Source of the DNA: Stromatinia cepivora
Lineage: Eukaryota > Ascomycota > Leotiomycetes > Helotiales > Sclerotiniaceae
NCBI GenBank assembly: GCA_014898415.1
Contig: RCTD01000040.1
Span: 124,001-188,000 of the forward strand
Length of the DNA stretch: 64,000 nt
Reading direction: 5' to 3'
Shown: piece after piece, positions 61,096 through 64,000 of the stretch
How the letters are laid out: each line of letters opens with the position of its first letter
Position numbering within the stretch: the stretch's first letter is position 1
Notes under the pieces: model-generated
The model's input: the letters and a program-made list of their open reading frames with translations, nothing else
Database searches by the model: none
Told to the model about the DNA's origin: nothing
Program-made: the position numbers and the translations under genes

Positions 61096-62629
61096 AATAT
61101 TATTGAATAAATAATATATTCTTATTGTTATAAAGTATATCTTTAATTAATTATATTAAATATCCAAGATAATAATATTGATTGAAGGTTCTAAAGGATC
61201 AATGGAATTTTTTATTCATTTCCTTTTGATCCAATTAAGATAAAATTATTTTTATAAATATAATCTTATTCGATCCTTAATTGCTTATAATTCATTTTCG
61301 CTGAATACTCTTTTGAATAATGGATTGATCCTTTCGATGAGTATTAATTCTATAACTTTATAATTATGAATAATATAATTATAATCAATTCTATTGTTCT
61401 ATTCAGATTCGGTTTTACAAAAATATTTCTAAATCTTTTTGATTTTCTAATTGTTTTCAAAATTGATATTTTTTTTATTCTTCTTAAACTTTTTATTATT
61501 TTGAAAAAAAGGTAAATATAGAAGATATTCTTTCTTTAATTTTTAGAAAAATAGAATTCTGAAAGATTAATCCTTCAAAAATATCTCCGAATTGTTTGAA
61601 TAAAAGATTAAATAATCCGAATTGATTATTTATTTCGATTTATATAATTATAGTATTTGTTTAGATTGGGAACATCCTGGTATCAATAATTTGTAGAAAA
61701 GTATTGATAACGATTTCATTCTGTATCTCAATAATTTTGTATACAAAAGCTTTAGTATAGATTATAATCCAATCTTTATACTATTTGATAGAATCGATTT
61801 TACTAAGTAAGGTTTATATTAGAATAGTACTGATATTCTTGTAATACTGCGAGTTTGGTAATAGTTATTGTAAATGCGAGCTTCCTTTTAAATATATTGA
61901 TGATCATCTTGAATAAAAGAGTTATAATATTTTGATTAAAAATGAATAGTTTTATAAAATATACTTGATTAATTGATAATTTGATTTATTTATAAATATT
62001 ATAGAAAGCTTTATAATTCTATATATATTTTTATTATTGATATTGATACTTCAATTGAAAAAAGGCAAACTCGAAGGAGATTTCTTAGAAAATAATTGGA
62101 AATAGAATAATGGATTTTAATATATTATCATCAAAATCTTTTATCTTTATATCTTCATTTGTATTTTCCTTAAATTAAATTGCTATAAAATATTTCAAGA
62201 ATTCTTTTTGGTATTGAGTTTATTTATTTTTAATTATATTTAGTTTAGAAATCGATAATGGAAGATAAAACAAATGATTTAATTAAAAACTAATCGATTT
62301 AAGTATAAATAAACTTATTTATCAGATCGAAGTTTGAAATGGATATAACTGATATAGAAACAAATAGATTGTTTTTTGGATTAATTGAATTTCAGATTCC
62401 TTGAATTTGATATTTATTTTTCAAATATAGATACTATTTTGATTATTAAATATAAATTATAAAAAGAAGATCATTTTGATTTTTTATTATATTAAATGAA
62501 GATAATTGAATTAATATAAATATTAAATTATAAATAAAATAGGAATGACATTTTAAGAATAATCCCTTGAATATTTAGTAATTATTGAATAAGAAATTAT
62601 ATAGATTTAAAGATTATTAAATTTATAAT

Positions 62630-62939
62630 TATTATAGAATAATATAATTATAAAGTATTTTCAAGAATCGAAAAATAAATAGTATATATAATTGATAAAA
62701 TAAAAGAATTGAATAACTTACCCTTAATTATATAAATCAAAAACTGTATATATAAAACAAATAAATAATTATTTAATCAATATATATCTTAATTAGATTA
62801 GATCTTTATTTATTAGTATATCAAGATCATTTTATCAATCAGAGAGATTGATAAGGGCTAGAAGATCCTTCATTCCGATTGGAAAGCATACACTTTGATC
62901 CTTCGTAGGATACAGGGGATCACAGGGCTTTCCGTGACA
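62630..62939 (-). repeat. Copia-1c 5' LTR at the isochore border
   Basis: 310 bp. The inner two thirds are RIP-saturated; the outer 94 bases (62846-62939) are unmutated and identical to 19575-19668. Confidence 0.9.
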
Positions 62940-62944
62940 ATATT

Positions 62945-63912
62945 TATATATTTTATAAATATAACAAGGATCTGAAAAGTGAAAAATCGTGAAGTTTTGA
63001 TATGATTTCGCTTAGTGTATGTTGAGTCCGGACTAGAACTCTTACATTGTCACTCATCCACTCGCAAATTATCAAGGACTGTCTGTCCTCCTGGGTCTTT
63101 GATTTATCAAACATCTCAGTCATATCAAGCACAATATTTACACTTATACCAGAATTCATACTTTGATTATCCTACTCATTTTCGCATTAGCACTCATTGA
63201 AGCAACTCAAGAACTGCTTGGCATGTCTATAATATATTACATTATTTCATATATAGTCATCAGAATTATGATAGTGGAATTTTCTTCGAGCTATCAAATG
63301 TAATGGACTCATACTTCCCATTTTCATACTTGCCCTATTCTGCGGAGTTAACTCACCTGCTTAGTGACTCTGCAAATTCCCATCCCATGTCATCATCAAT
63401 AATATCCGGTCATGAAATTTATTATGGGCATATTTACTCATAACAATGACCCATCACAACGCAATATGATACTCAGAACTCCTGGAGTTGTACTCATACT
63501 TCTTTTCTGACTCATTGAAATACCTTAATCACGCCACGATGTACTAACTTTGGTAAATACAGTCATATTCCACACATCCAGCACCGACATTGATGCCAAG
63601 AATATTCATCAACCAAAGTTGGATTGTTCATTTTCCATTAATGATATCACACCGACAAATTTAGCGTCCAAATTTGTACTTAAAGTCTCCAGATTATCCC
63701 TATTTGGAGCTCCTTTTTTTTTCCTGTATCAATAACAAAAGTCTCGAGATCACACTCAAATAAGTTCAAAACTCAACAATTTTCAGAGCCTACAAAGTCA
63801 ACTCCAAATCAATCAGTCTATAATAAGCGGAAAAGACATACAAACAAAAAACGTTCCTTCCACCTTCCAACCTCACCTTCTTCAGTCTAAATCTCAAATA
63901 ACCCGTTTCCAG
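62945..63912. other. Intergenic, upstream of the gene at 63913
   Basis: Normal-GC unique DNA, no convincing gene. Pyrimidine-rich leader (CTTCCACCTTCCAACCTCACC, about 63857) precedes the ATG at 63913. Confidence 0.5.
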
Positions 63913-64000
63913 ATGTCTCGTTTCAATAGAATGCCGGATATGGCTTGGTCTGGACATAGGATTCACTGCCGGTTCGATGAGAACCAAGGCCTATGTCCTG
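63913..64000 (+). CDS. 5' end of a Met-Ser family-like gene, cut by the window
   Basis: First 29 codons: M-S-R-F-N-R-M-P-D-M-A-W-S-G-H-R-I-H-C-R, then ending Q-G-L-C-P. The Met-Ser start, early Cys and G-L-C recall gene F (M-G-L-C-N-D-C) and the zinc-ribbon starts of gene C. The leader is pyrimidine-rich, and CCAG before ATG is a good context. Too short to assign. Confidence 0.5.
   Translation, partial: MSRFNRMPDMAWSGHRIHCRFDENQGLCP

Larger units (their letters stand above)
48980..62939 (-). mobile_element. Copia-1c LTR retrotransposon, interrupted by Copia-2b and a solo LTR
   Basis: 310-bp LTRs at 48980-49289 (3') and 62630-62939 (5'), TSD ATATT (48975-48979 and 62940-62944). Removing Copia-2b and the solo LTR leaves about 8.21 kb, matching Copia-1a (8.26 kb). 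Colinear with it over the full length, minus strand. Confidence 0.92.

Overview
The window looks like nuclear DNA of a filamentous ascomycete (Pezizomycotina). Two very AT-rich blocks made of LTR retrotransposons alternate with a normal-GC gene island. The transposons are saturated with C-to-T/G-to-A changes of the kind made by repeat-induced point mutation (RIP): zinc-knuckle Cys become Tyr, catalytic Asp become Asn, and coding frames are shredded. Fungal introns (GTAAGT...AG) also fit. The species cannot be named from the sequence.

Layout. (1) Left block, 1-19668: a four-level nest, ordered by target-site duplications (TSDs). An 8.2-kb Copia (Copia-1b, minus) received a 5.6-kb Copia (Copia-2c, minus). 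That received a second Copia-2 (2a, plus; TSD TTTTC). That received a Copia-1 (1a, minus; TSD GAAGC). A 1.7-kb gag-only LTR element (TRG-1a; TSD GTTAT) sits separately in Copia-1b. (2) Gene island, 19669 to about 36900. (3) Right block, about 36900-62939: a decayed gag with a 9-bp in-frame minisatellite, a Ty3/Gypsy chromovirus (39226-47446) containing TRG-1b and ending in a fold-back inverted LTR, an AT-rich spacer, and Copia-1c (TSD ATATT) holding Copia-2b (TSD ATATT) and a solo LTR. (4) 62945-64000: start of the next island, with the first codons of a gene.

Gene island. The main content is a set of unrecognised proteins with an N-terminal Met-Ser start, long Gln/Ser/Pro-rich disordered stretches and Cys/His clusters that look zinc-binding. 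Members with a related C-terminal Cys/His module are A (25676-27082), B (30339-31121), the pseudogene D (22928-24374) and, more weakly, frameshifted C (34721-36320). C also carries three almost identical 63-residue zinc-ribbon repeats. A 115-residue protein (F, 32866-33213), a 60-residue ORF (34456-34638) and the gene starting at 63913 are short Cys-bearing neighbours that may belong with them. Several copies are dying: D by frameshifts and a nonsense codon, G (28173-29990) by insertion of a TA-flanked MITE plus stops all explainable as C-to-T, J (32452-32869) by a frameshift. The picture is a small, fast-evolving gene cluster trapped between RIP-degraded transposons, the setting where plant-interacting fungi often keep lineage-specific genes. 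No signal peptide is evident, so an effector role is not supported directly. No RNA gene or CRISPR array was seen.
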